The translations under genes and the position numbers were made by a program. Below the pieces are notes generated by a model. The model saw nothing but the letters and a program-made list of their open reading frames with translations. It was not told where the DNA came from and did no database searches. This document shows, one piece after another, positions 1 to 6,046 of a DNA stretch of 22,654 bases. The stretch comes from Parafrigoribacterium mesophilum (lineage in GTDB: Bacteria > Actinomycetota > Actinomycetes > Actinomycetales > Microbacteriaceae). The stretch is from contig NZ_JBDJAF010000009.1 of assembly GCF_039652555.1 (NCBI RefSeq), positions 1-22,654 on the forward strand, in the 5' to 3' direction. Position 1 is the first letter of the stretch. Every line of letters begins with the position of its first letter.

Positions 1-1578
1 CTGTCGACGCAGCGCCGCCGCAAAGCCCTCTGGACCAAGTTCGAGCAGCCGCTGGCGGGACCCGGCCGGTGCGGGCTGGGCCAGATCGATCACCGGAAGC
101 TTGAACGCGGGCCGGACGATGCCGGCGCCGTCGCCGTACGGCTGGTTCACCGTGACGTCGGCCAACCAGGTGAGGATCTTCGTGCCCCGGTCCTTGGACG
201 GCTGCGCCTTGACCAGGTCGGGGCGCTCGTCGATGAACGAGGTGCTCAGGTCGCCGGCTTCGAAGGTCGGGTCGTCGAGCACCGCCTGCAGGAACGGGAT
301 GTTGGTGGAGACGCCGCGGATGCGGAACTCGGCCAGCCCGCGCTTGGCCCGCGCCACGGCGGCGGCGAAGTCGCGGCCGTGGCAGGTCATCTTGACCAGC
401 ATCGAGTCGAAGTGCGGGCTGATCCGGGTGCCGGGGGCGATGGTGCCGCCATCCAGGCGGATGCCGCCGCCGCCGGGCGAGCGATAGGTGGTGATCTTGC
501 CGGTGTCCGGGCGGAATCCGTCGGCGGGGTCTTCGGTGGTGATACGGCACTGCAACGCCGCTCCGCGCAGGTGCAGGTCCTCCTGCCGCAGCCCCAGCTC
601 GCCCAGGCGCTGCCCGAATGCGATGCGCATCTGGGCCTGCACCAGGTCGACGTCGGTGACCTCCTCGGTGACGGTGTGCTCCACCTGGATGCGCGGGTTC
701 ATCTCGATGAACACGTGCTGGCCGGCCCGCTCCCCCACCGTGTCGACAAGAAACTCGACGGTGCCGGCGTTGACGTAGTCGATGGACTTCGCGAAGGCGA
801 TGGCGTCGCGGTACAGCGCCTGCCGGATGCTGTCTTCGAGGTTGGGGGCGGGCGCGATCTCGACGACCTTCTGGTTGCGTCGCTGCACCGAGCAGTCCCG
901 CTCGAACAGGTGCACGGTCTCGCCGGCGCCATCGGCGAGGATCTGCACCTCGACGTGCCTGGGGCGTAGCACCGCCTGTTCGATGAACATGGTCGGGTCG
1001 CCGAAGGCGCTGTCGGCCTCGCGCATGGCCTCTTCCAGGGCACCGCGCAACTCGTCCTTGGAGTCGACCCTGCGCATCCCCCGGCCACCGCCGCCGGCGA
1101 CGGCCTTGGCGAAGACGGGGTACCCGATCGCGTCGGCGCCGGCAACCAGTTCGTCGATGTCTTTGGAGGCGGGCGTGGACGCCAACACCGGCACTCCGGC
1201 GGCGCGCGCGTGCGTCTTGGCGGTTACCTTGTTGCCGGCCATTTGCAGGACTTTTTCGCTCGGCCCGATGAAGGTGATGCCGGCGGCAGTGGCCGCGGCG
1301 GCGAGTTCAGGGTTCTCGGAGAGGAATCCGTAGCCGGGGTAGATCGCATCCGCCCCACAGTCCTTGGCGACCCGAATGATCTCGGAGACGTCGAGGTAGG
1401 CACGCACCGGATGCCCGACGGTTCCGATCTGGTAGGCCTCGTCCGCCTTGAGGCGATGCAGTGAGTTGCGATCCTCATACGGGAACACTGCGACGGTGCG
1501 CGCACCGAGCTCAAAGGCTGCACGGAAGGCACGGATGGCGATTTCGCCGCGGTTGGCCACCAGAATTTTCTTGAACAT
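1..1578 (-). CDS. pyc: Pyruvate carboxylase, N-terminal part (truncated by window edge)
   Basis: This is the biotin-carboxylase half of a biotin-dependent carboxylase; 526 codons are visible and the frame is still open at base 1. Reading from ATG at 1578, the protein starts MFKKILVANRGEIA. The ATP-grasp glycine-rich loop AGGGGRGMR lies near residues 161-169, ERDCSVQRRNQK near 227-237, and the catalytic/metal segment IEMNPRIQVEHTVTE near 291-305. After about residue 470 the segment DRGTKILTWLADVTVN matches the linker into the carboxyltransferase domain of pyruvate carboxylases. It does not match the biotinyl segment of acetyl/propionyl-CoA carboxylase alpha subunits. The enzyme makes oxaloacetate from pyruvate and bicarbonate (anaplerosis) in the cytosol. 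An AGAAGGG ribosome binding site precedes the ATG by about 4 nt. The gene is divergent from parA, with 77 bp between the starts. The full protein should be about 1130 aa, and the missing part lies left of the window. Confidence 0.92.
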   Translation of the reverse strand, partial: MFKKILVANRGEIAIRAFRAAFELGARTVAVFPYEDRNSLHRLKADEAYQIGTVGHPVRAYLDVSEIIRVAKDCGADAIYPGYGFLSENPELAAAATAAGITFIGPSEKVLQMAGNKVTAKTHARAAGVPVLASTPASKDIDELVAGADAIGYPVFAKAVAGGGGRGMRRVDSKDELRGALEEAMREADSAFGDPTMFIEQAVLRPRHVEVQILADGAGETVHLFERDCSVQRRNQKVVEIAPAPNLEDSIRQALYRDAIAFAKSIDYVNAGTVEFLVDTVGERAGQHVFIEMNPRIQVEHTVTEEVTDVDLVQAQMRIAFGQRLGELGLRQEDLHLRGAALQCRITTEDPADGFRPDTGKITTYRSPGGGGIRLDGGTIAPGTRISPHFDSMLVKMTCHGRDFAAAVARAKRGLAEFRIRGVSTNIPFLQAVLDDPTFEAGDLSTSFIDERPDLVKAQPSKDRGTKILTWLADVTVNQPYGDGAGIVRPAFKLPVIDLAQPAPAGSRQRLLELGPEGFAAALRRQ

Positions 1579-1628
1579 CGAGCCCTTCTGTTTATGGTCC
1601 GGCGCACCGCCGGCGGTTAGGCGCTTTC

Positions 1629-1634
1629 AGGATA
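1629..1634 (-). promoter_or_regulatory. Possible -10 box for pyc
   Basis: On the minus strand TATCCT fits the actinobacterial TANNNT -10 pattern. It would give a leader of about 45 nt containing the pyc ribosome binding site. No convincing -35 was seen. Weak, single-motif evidence. Confidence 0.25.
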
Positions 1635-1641
1635 CCGAAGG

Positions 1642-1647
1642 TAGTGT
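1642..1647 (+). promoter_or_regulatory. Possible -10 box giving leaderless parA mRNA
   Basis: TAGTGT fits TANNNT and ends 8 nt before the GTG at 1656. Transcription would therefore begin at or next to the start codon. A -35 is not clear (TTAGGC at 1617-1622 with a 19-nt spacer is poor). This spacing recurs before other starts in the window. Confidence 0.35.
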
Positions 1648-1655
1648 CTCTACTT

Positions 1656-2474
1656 GTGCATGTACTCAGCGTCAGCTCCCTCAAGGGAGGAGTGGGCAAG
1701 ACCACTGTGACGCTCGGCTTGGCCTCGGCGGCGTTCTCGAAACGGCTCCGCACGCTGGTCGTGGATCTGGATCCGCAGTCGGACGTCTCGACCGGAATGG
1801 ACATCAACATCGCCGGCCACCTCAATGTCGCCGATGTGCTGGCCAATCCGAAGGAGAAGGTCGTACGGGCCGCGATCGCGCCGAGCGGTTGGACCAAGGG
1901 CCGCTCCGGCACCATCGACGTGATGATCGGCAGCCCCGCGGCCATCAATTTCGACGGCCCGCATCCGACCGTGCGTGAAATCTGGAAGCTCGAGGAGGCC
2001 CTGGCCAACGTCGAGTCCGACTATGACCTCGTGCTGATCGACTGCGCCCCCTCGCTGAACGCGCTCACCCGCACCGCGTGGGCGGCCAGCGACCGCGTCA
2101 CCGTGGTCACCGAGCCGGGACTGTTCTCCGTCGCCGCCGCCGACCGGGCCCTGCGGGCCATCGAGGAGATCCGCCGCGGACTGTCGCCGCGGCTGCAGCC
2201 GCTGGGCATCATCGTGAACCGCACGAGGGTGCAGTCCCTGGAACACCAGTTCCGGATCAAGGAGTTGCGGGACATGTTCGGCCCGCTCGTGCTGAGCCCG
2301 CAACTGCCGGAGCGCACGTCACTGCAGCAGGCGCAGGGCGCCGCGAAACCGCTGCACATCTGGCCTGGTGAAGCCGCGCAGGAGATGTCGCACGCGTTCG
2401 ACCTGTTGCTGGAACGCGTGATGCGTGCGGCGAAGATCCCTGACCCGAGCACCCAGGCCGTCGGCGCCCGGTAG
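1656..2474 (+). CDS. Orphan ParA/Soj-type P-loop ATPase
   Basis: A 272-aa cytosolic ATPase of the ParA/MinD superfamily. The deviant Walker A motif KGGVGKTT lies at residues 10-17 and the signature VVDLDPQSD follows near 34-42. A Walker B-like LVLIDCAPS lies near the middle and IVNRTR sits in the adenine-proximal part. The GTG at 1656 is chosen because it gives the family-typical start MHVLSVSSLKGGVGKT and has a -10-like box 8 nt upstream. An in-frame GTG at 1644 would add four residues but overlaps that box. No parB or parS-like site is visible nearby, so a role in chromosome or plasmid partition is not shown. ParA-family genes of this kind occur beside the merR/garA cluster in related actinobacteria (general knowledge), and that cluster lies directly downstream, convergent. 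The client or partner is unknown. Confidence 0.88.
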   Translation: MHVLSVSSLKGGVGKTTVTLGLASAAFSKRLRTLVVDLDPQSDVSTGMDINIAGHLNVADVLANPKEKVVRAAIAPSGWTKGRSGTIDVMIGSPAAINFDGPHPTVREIWKLEEALANVESDYDLVLIDCAPSLNALTRTAWAASDRVTVVTEPGLFSVAAADRALRAIEEIRRGLSPRLQPLGIIVNRTRVQSLEHQFRIKELRDMFGPLVLSPQLPERTSLQQAQGAAKPLHIWPGEAAQEMSHAFDLLLERVMRAAKIPDPSTQAVGAR

Positions 2475-2514
2475 CATCCGCCCGCGCCCGTCCCGGCGCA
2501 TCCGGCTGTCGGCA

Positions 2515-2566
2515 CCATCCGGCCCGCGCATCCGGCACCAGCATCCAGCCCCAGCATCCGGCGCTC
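2515..2566 (+). repeat. 13-bp tandem repeat, four units
   Basis: Four adjacent 13-bp units start at 2515, 2528, 2541 and 2554 and follow the pattern SCATCCRGCNCNN, with CATCC fixed in each. Two further GCATCC words sit upstream at 2474 and 2498 with irregular spacing. No coding frame explains the period, because 13 is not a multiple of 3. Confidence 0.75.
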
Positions 2567-2573
2567 GGCACGT

Positions 2574-2655
2574 CCCGTTTCACGGAGTTCTTGCATCCGA
2601 GGGCCCCGGATGCCTGACCACGGATGCCCGGAAGTCAAAATCTCCTTGAAACGGG
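2574..2655. repeat. 82-bp palindromic intergenic element, copy A
   Basis: Its outer arms are CCCGTTTCACGGAG on the left and CTCCTTGAAACGGG on the right, complementary except at one position. An inner hairpin is formed by GCATCCG and CGGATGC (2593-2613). The same arms and length recur at 11499, 12809 and 19849. This copy lies between two convergent genes. Confidence 0.85.
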
Positions 2656-2708
2656 ATTAAGAACGGGGCTAAGGGCGGGGAGCAGGCAGACGAACTTCGA
2701 CGGCGGAA

Positions 2709-2818
2709 GAGGTGACTAGCTGGCGCGCCGGGGGGCGAGGTGACTAGCTGACTAGCTGGCACGCCGGGGGGGCGAGGTGACTAGGTGACTAGCTGGCGCG
2801 GCTGGAGCGCCGGGCGGC
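2709..2818 (+). repeat. Imperfect tandem repeat with GAGGTGACTAG units
   Basis: Three units begin at 2709, 2737 and 2774, each starting GAGGTGACTAG and continuing with a TGGCRCGCCGGGGG-like run. Units are about 28, 37 and 45 bp long and the last is degenerate. GACTAG is duplicated inside the second and third units. The array contains several CTAG tetranucleotides, and the merR stop codon (2789-2791) lies inside the third unit. The array therefore probably arose by duplicating the gene's 3' end. Confidence 0.7.
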
Positions 2819-3337
2819 GAGTTCGTCGGCGGCATCCGGCTGCTGGGCGTCGAACTCCACCAGGCTGCTCTCCACTTCGCGCAGCACCTTGCCCACTGCG
2901 ATGCCGAACACGCCCTGGCCGCGGCTGACCAGGTCGATGACCTCGTCGTCGGAGGTGCACAAGTAAACGCTCGCGCCATCGCTCATCAACGTGGTCTGGG
3001 CCAGGTCGTTGACGCCTGCCTCACGCAGTTGGTTGACGGCGGTGCGGATCTGCTGTAGCGAGATTCCGGTGTCCAGCAGGCGCTTGACCAGTTTGAGAAC
3101 CAGGATGTCGCGGAAGCCATAGAGCCGCTGCGAACCCGATCCGGATGCCGTGCGTACGGTCGGTTCGACCAACTGGGTGCGGGCCCAGTAGTCCAATTGC
3201 CGGTAGCTGATGCCGGCGGCACGGGCCGCAATGGCACCGCGGTACCCCGAGGTGTCGTCCAGGTCGGGAAGTCCATCGGTGAAAAGCAGACCGAGGTTGT
3301 AACGGGAGTCTTCGCTTCGACTGCTGGGTTCGTTCAT
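2789..3337 (-). CDS. MerR-family transcriptional regulator (garA cluster, first type)
   Basis: A 182-aa cytosolic DNA-binding protein. The winged-helix MerR domain spans about residues 33-105: RAAGISYRQLDYWARTQLVEPT is the helix-turn-helix (seen here as RAAGISYRQLDYWAR then TQLVEPT), and QRLYGFRDILVLKLVKRLLDTG forms the wing and dimerisation start (QRLYGFRDI followed by LVLKLVKRLLDTG). The C-terminal part is a small acidic domain with no recognised ligand motif. It resembles the MerR protein encoded two genes from garA in mycobacteria (Rv1830-like, by family memory). AAGGGGGAAGG about 7 nt before the ATG at 3337 is a strong ribosome binding site. It follows merR2 on the same strand after a 139-bp gap. 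Its stop lies in a tandem repeat, so the last few residues may be recent additions. The target promoters are unknown. Confidence 0.88.
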   Translation of the reverse strand: MNEPSSRSEDSRYNLGLLFTDGLPDLDDTSGYRGAIAARAAGISYRQLDYWARTQLVEPTVRTASGSGSQRLYGFRDILVLKLVKRLLDTGISLQQIRTAVNQLREAGVNDLAQTTLMSDGASVYLCTSDDEVIDLVSRGQGVFGIAVGKVLREVESSLVEFDAQQPDAADELAARRSSRAS

Positions 3338-3476
3338 CGCGATGCCTTCCCCCTTCTTCGATGCGGGTGCCCGCGACTCAACGGTACCCGTGGCTCAGGC
3401 CGCAATCAATCACATCCGCCAAGCGCATCGTGGCGTGTCGTGAAGGCGGATCACCGCCGAGTCTACTGGGCGGCCT

Positions 3477-4178
3477 TCACTGGTCCAAGCGGGACAGCGC
3501 GGAACGGATCAAGCTGCCGCGCACGATCTCCAACTGGCCGACGATCTCACGGGCCAGCTCGCTCGCTTTGGCCCGGCTGGAGGGATCTTTGCGACGCGCC
3601 ACCGGGATCAATGCGCTTTCGATGAGGCCCAGTTCCCGTTCAGCCGACGCCCGGAATCCGCGCAAATGCCGAGGCTCGATGCCGGAACGCTGCAGTTCCG
3701 CGAGGGCGCGCAACACGGCCAGCACGTCCTCGCCGTACCACTCGGCCGGAAGGATCAGGGACGCGGACACGGCGTCGTTGAGCAGCTGCGGCGACGCCCC
3801 GGCCTCGCGGATCAGTTCGTCGCGTTGCAGCCGCCGCTCGTTCGAGAGGATGGAACCCGGCGCGACGGTGGCGCGGCCGGGCAGCTCCGGCGTCCTGCCG
3901 GCATCCAGTTCGTCCAAATAGCCGCGGATGACCTTGAGCGGCAGGTAGTGTTCGCGCTGCATCGTGAGCACGAAACGCAACCGGTCCAGGTCAGCGGCGG
4001 AGAACTTGCGGTATCCGGATTCGGTGCGTGCCGGCGAGATCAGCCGACGCTCCTCGAGGAACCGCAATTTGGAGGGGGTGAGATCGGGGAAATCCGCCGT
4101 GAGCCTCGCCAGCACCTGCCCGATGCTCAGAAGAGGAGCGGCGCGGCTGGAATGTGCCTGCGCCGCGGATCGGCCCAC
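3477..4178 (-). CDS. MerR-family transcriptional regulator (garA cluster, second type)
   Basis: A 233-aa cytosolic DNA-binding protein. The MerR helix-turn-helix lies near residues 16-60, with LLSIGQVLARL, TPSKLRFLEERRLI and ESGYRKFSAADLDRL. A long helical dimerisation segment follows, then a C-terminal domain of about 120 aa rich in Leu, Arg and Glu. It matches the Rv1828-like regulator that lies next to garA in mycobacteria (family knowledge). The start is GTG at 4178. It shares one base with the TAG stop of the upstream FHA frame (TAGTG), so translation is almost certainly coupled to the FHA protein. No ligand or target site can be read from the sequence. Confidence 0.9.
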   Translation of the reverse strand: MGRSAAQAHSSRAAPLLSIGQVLARLTADFPDLTPSKLRFLEERRLISPARTESGYRKFSAADLDRLRFVLTMQREHYLPLKVIRGYLDELDAGRTPELPGRATVAPGSILSNERRLQRDELIREAGASPQLLNDAVSASLILPAEWYGEDVLAVLRALAELQRSGIEPRHLRGFRASAERELGLIESALIPVARRKDPSSRAKASELAREIVGQLEIVRGSLIRSALSRLDQ

Positions 4179-4654
4179 TATTTGCTCGCCAGGTTGGCGA
4201 GGTCGACTCGTGACGCATAGAACGTGAGCCGGAACTTGCCGATCTGCACCTCCGCACCATCACTCAGTGCCGCGGATTCGATCCGCACGCCGTCGAAGTA
4301 TGTGCCGTTCAACGAGCCGAGATCCTTGATCTCAAACTGGCTGCCGTGACGCAGGAACTCCGAGTGCCTGCGTGAGACGGTGACATCGTCGAGGAAGATA
4401 TCCGCGTTCGGGTGACGTCCGGCCGTGGTCACATCGGAATCCAGCAAGAAACGGGCTCCCACGTTCGGACCGCGCCGCACCACGAGCAACGCCGAACGGG
4501 AGGGCAGGGCGGAGATGGCCTCCTGCTCTTCGGCCGAAACCGCGCCGTCCAAATTGGCCAGCTGGGCTTCGAATTCCGCAGTGAAATGACTTGTGGTCGC
4601 GGGATCGTGAGGCTCGTCCTGATGACGCGGATCCTGGTTTTCGGAATCAACCAT
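4178..4654 (-). CDS. garA: GarA/OdhI-like FHA protein, internal-start form of the fused frame
   Basis: A 158-aa product is predicted from the ATG at 4654, inside the larger frame 4178-5284. The near-perfect ribosome binding site AAGGGAGGG lies 5 nt upstream. The length is close to that of GarA (about 160 aa). The N-terminus carries ATTSHFTAEF, matching the phospho-acceptor ETTSVFRADF-type motif of GarA/OdhI, with Thr20-Thr21 in this numbering. The FHA domain (about residues 55-145) has GRHPNADIFLDD, VSRRHSE and DLGSLNGTYF, so the phosphothreonine-binding Arg80, Ser94, His97 and Asn116 are all present. Known members, controlled by Ser/Thr kinases, inhibit 2-oxoglutarate dehydrogenase and affect glutamate metabolism. 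That role here is inference. Whether the protein is made alone, fused to PgsA, or both is unresolved. Confidence 0.8.
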   Translation of the reverse strand: MVDSENQDPRHQDEPHDPATTSHFTAEFEAQLANLDGAVSAEEQEAISALPSRSALLVVRRGPNVGARFLLDSDVTTAGRHPNADIFLDDVTVSRRHSEFLRHGSQFEIKDLGSLNGTYFDGVRIESAALSDGAEVQIGKFRLTFYASRVDLANLASK

Positions 4655-5284
4655 CGTGTCCCTCCCTTGGTGTCCCAGCGTATCCGATTCGTGGGGTGAG
4701 TCTTCCCGGGAAATTCGGATGATCCGGCGCGCCTCGACGAGGTAAATACCGCCGGCCCACCAGTAGAGGAACGCGCCCCACAGCGCGAACGCCCAGCCGG
4801 TCGGCGCCACCACGGTCGCCGCCGCCGGAAATGCCTGGGCCGCCATGAACAGCGGCAGGGCGAGAAGCAGACAGAAAGTCGCCATCTTGCCGAGGTTGTG
4901 CACCGGGATCGGGCCGTACCCGAAATTGGCCAGGATAATGCCCAAGAACAGCAGCACGACATCCCGACCGACGACGACGGCCAGCAGCCACCAGGGGATG
5001 ATGCCACGCACGGCCAAGCCGATCAGCGTGGTGAAGATGAAGATGCGGTCGGCGGCGGGATCCAGCAGCTGCCCGAGCCGGGACACCTGACCCAACTTGC
5101 GCGCCAGTATCCCATCCAGATAGTCCGTGACGCTGGAGAGCACCAGAACGGCCAGGGCGAGGAGGTCCCTGCCCTCGAGCAGCAGCACGAGGAACACGGG
5201 GATGAGAGCCAGTCTCGCCACGCTCAACACGTTCGGAATCGTGAGGATGCGCGAACTGACTTGATTCCTCATCTTTGCGTCCAC
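4178..5284 (-). CDS. CDP-alcohol phosphatidyltransferase fused in frame to GarA-like FHA domain
   Basis: One uninterrupted 368-codon frame. Residues 1-190 are an integral-membrane CDP-alcohol phosphatidyltransferase with about six membrane segments and an intact signature: Asp57-Gly58, Ala61-Arg62, Gly71, Asp75, Asp79. Such enzymes condense CDP-diacylglycerol with an alcohol acceptor, in the phosphatidylglycerolphosphate or cardiolipin synthase class. Residues 191-210 are a polar, low-conservation linker, and residues 211-368 are a complete GarA-like FHA protein. In related genomes these are normally two adjacent genes, so a lost pgsA stop codon would explain the fusion. The GTG at 5284 is preferred because TAGACT lies 8 nt upstream (leaderless mRNA). 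The ATG at 5272 is the alternative. It is the first gene of the run leading to both merR genes. The acceptor specificity cannot be read from sequence. Confidence 0.85.
   Translation of the reverse strand: MDAKMRNQVSSRILTIPNVLSVARLALIPVFLVLLLEGRDLLALAVLVLSSVTDYLDGILARKLGQVSRLGQLLDPAADRIFIFTTLIGLAVRGIIPWWLLAVVVGRDVVLLFLGIILANFGYGPIPVHNLGKMATFCLLLALPLFMAAQAFPAAATVVAPTGWAFALWGAFLYWWAGGIYLVEARRIIRISREDSPHESDTLGHQGRDTMVDSENQDPRHQDEPHDPATTSHFTAEFEAQLANLDGAVSAEEQEAISALPSRSALLVVRRGPNVGARFLLDSDVTTAGRHPNADIFLDDVTVSRRHSEFLRHGSQFEIKDLGSLNGTYFDGVRIESAALSDGAEVQIGKFRLTFYASRVDLANLASK
4660..4668 (-). promoter_or_regulatory. Strong internal ribosome binding site for the FHA protein
   Basis: AAGGGAGGG on the minus strand ends 5 nt before the in-frame ATG at 4654. 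It lies within the linker-coding part of the fused frame, where nothing is needed unless an independent start is used. TACGCT a little further upstream could be a -10 box, but no -35 was seen. Confidence 0.75.
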
Positions 5285-5292
5285 AGTGGTCG

Positions 5293-5298
5293 AGTCTA
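5293..5298 (-). promoter_or_regulatory. -10 box for pgsA-FHA (leaderless candidate)
   Basis: TAGACT on the minus strand fits TANNNT and ends 8 nt before the GTG at 5284. It would put the transcription start at the initiation codon. No good -35 hexamer is visible upstream. Confidence 0.45.
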
Positions 5299-5355
5299 AT
5301 CACACCGCTGGTCGCCGACGGTGCCGGGATCGGGCGGTGGGACCTGCCGCCGCCC

Positions 5356-5384
5356 TTGCGCCAATCGGGGTCGAGTCGGATGCT
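5356..5384 (+). promoter_or_regulatory. Candidate promoter of the phosphoribosyltransferase gene
   Basis: TTGCGC (5356-5361) and GATGCT (5379-5384) are separated by 17 nt. The expected start near 5391 leaves a very short leader containing GGAGG (5391-5395), 5 nt before the ATG at 5401. Confidence 0.4.
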
Positions 5385-5400
5385 GGACCCGGAGGTGCGC

Positions 5401-6030
5401 ATGCTCTTCGCCGACCGATCGGATGCCGGGCGTCAGCTCGCGCATCGCCTGGAACATCTCCGCGGCCGGGACCTCGTGGTACTCGGATTGCCGCGCGGCG
5501 GAGTACCGGTCGCATACGAGGTGGCGACGGCGCTGGCGGCACCGCTGGACGTCGTCGTGATCAGAAAACTGGGTGCTCCGTTCAACTCGGAGTTCGCGAT
5601 CGGCGCGATCGGTGAGGGTGTGCGGGTAGTCGACGAGGCCGCACTGCGGCAGCTGGGCGTCAGCGACAACCAGCTGATCGAGGTCGAATCGCGGGAACAA
5701 GCTGAACTTGAGCGGCGCATCCAGCGGTTCCGCGGTTCCGCCGAGCGCATGGACCTCACCGGACGGGTCGCCGTCATCGTCGATGACGGCATAGCCACAG
5801 GTTCCACGGCGCTGGCGGCCTGCCGCGTGGTGCGGGCGCTGGGTGCCAGTGAGATCGTGCTTGCGGTGCCGGTGGCACCGCCAGACTGGACCGACCGTTT
5901 CGGCGATGCGGCGGACGAGTACGTGTGCCTGGAAACACCGCGAGGCTTCTTCGCCGTCGGGCAGTGGTACACCAACTTCACGCAGACCTCGGACGATGAG
6001 GTGATGGCGCTGCTGGCCCGGTCGCACTGA
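5401..6030 (+). CDS. Phosphoribosyltransferase family protein
   Basis: A 209-aa cytosolic protein of the type I PRTase fold, in the COG1926-like group. The PRPP-binding loop VIVDDGIATGSTA spans residues 125-137, with the two acidic residues Asp128-Asp129. An N-terminal LGLPRGGVPVAYEVA and VVVIRKLGAPFNSEFAIGA (read as VVVIRKLG and APFNSEFAIGA) are typical of this group. ATG at 5401 is chosen because GGAGG sits 5 nt upstream. An in-frame ATG at 5380 and a longer upstream extension lack a ribosome binding site and would overlap the promoter region. The natural substrate is not known for this group, and PRPP-dependent base transfer is inferred from the fold. The gene is divergent from pgsA-FHA and converges, 16 bp apart, on the GH18 gene. 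Confidence 0.88.
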   Translation: MLFADRSDAGRQLAHRLEHLRGRDLVVLGLPRGGVPVAYEVATALAAPLDVVVIRKLGAPFNSEFAIGAIGEGVRVVDEAALRQLGVSDNQLIEVESREQAELERRIQRFRGSAERMDLTGRVAVIVDDGIATGSTALAACRVVRALGASEIVLAVPVAPPDWTDRFGDAADEYVCLETPRGFFAVGQWYTNFTQTSDDEVMALLARSH

Positions 6031-6046
6031 CATCTGGCGGTGCAGG

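Larger units (their letters stand above)
2475..2788. other. Repeat-rich intergenic region between convergent parA and merR
   Basis: These 314 bp carry no credible gene. They hold, in order, a 13-bp tandem array (2515-2566), a full palindromic element (2574-2655), a GC-rich tail with GGCGGGGAGCAGG near 2674-2686, and a tandem repeat of GAGGTGACTAG units that runs into the merR 3' end. The stretch separates two convergent genes, so transcription termination may also occur here. The only hairpins seen are those of the palindromic element. Confidence 0.8.

Noticed and set aside
1641..1653. Short inverted repeat GTAG/CTAC at the parA start
   Set aside because: Four-base arms are expected by chance, and the sequence is better explained as a -10 region.
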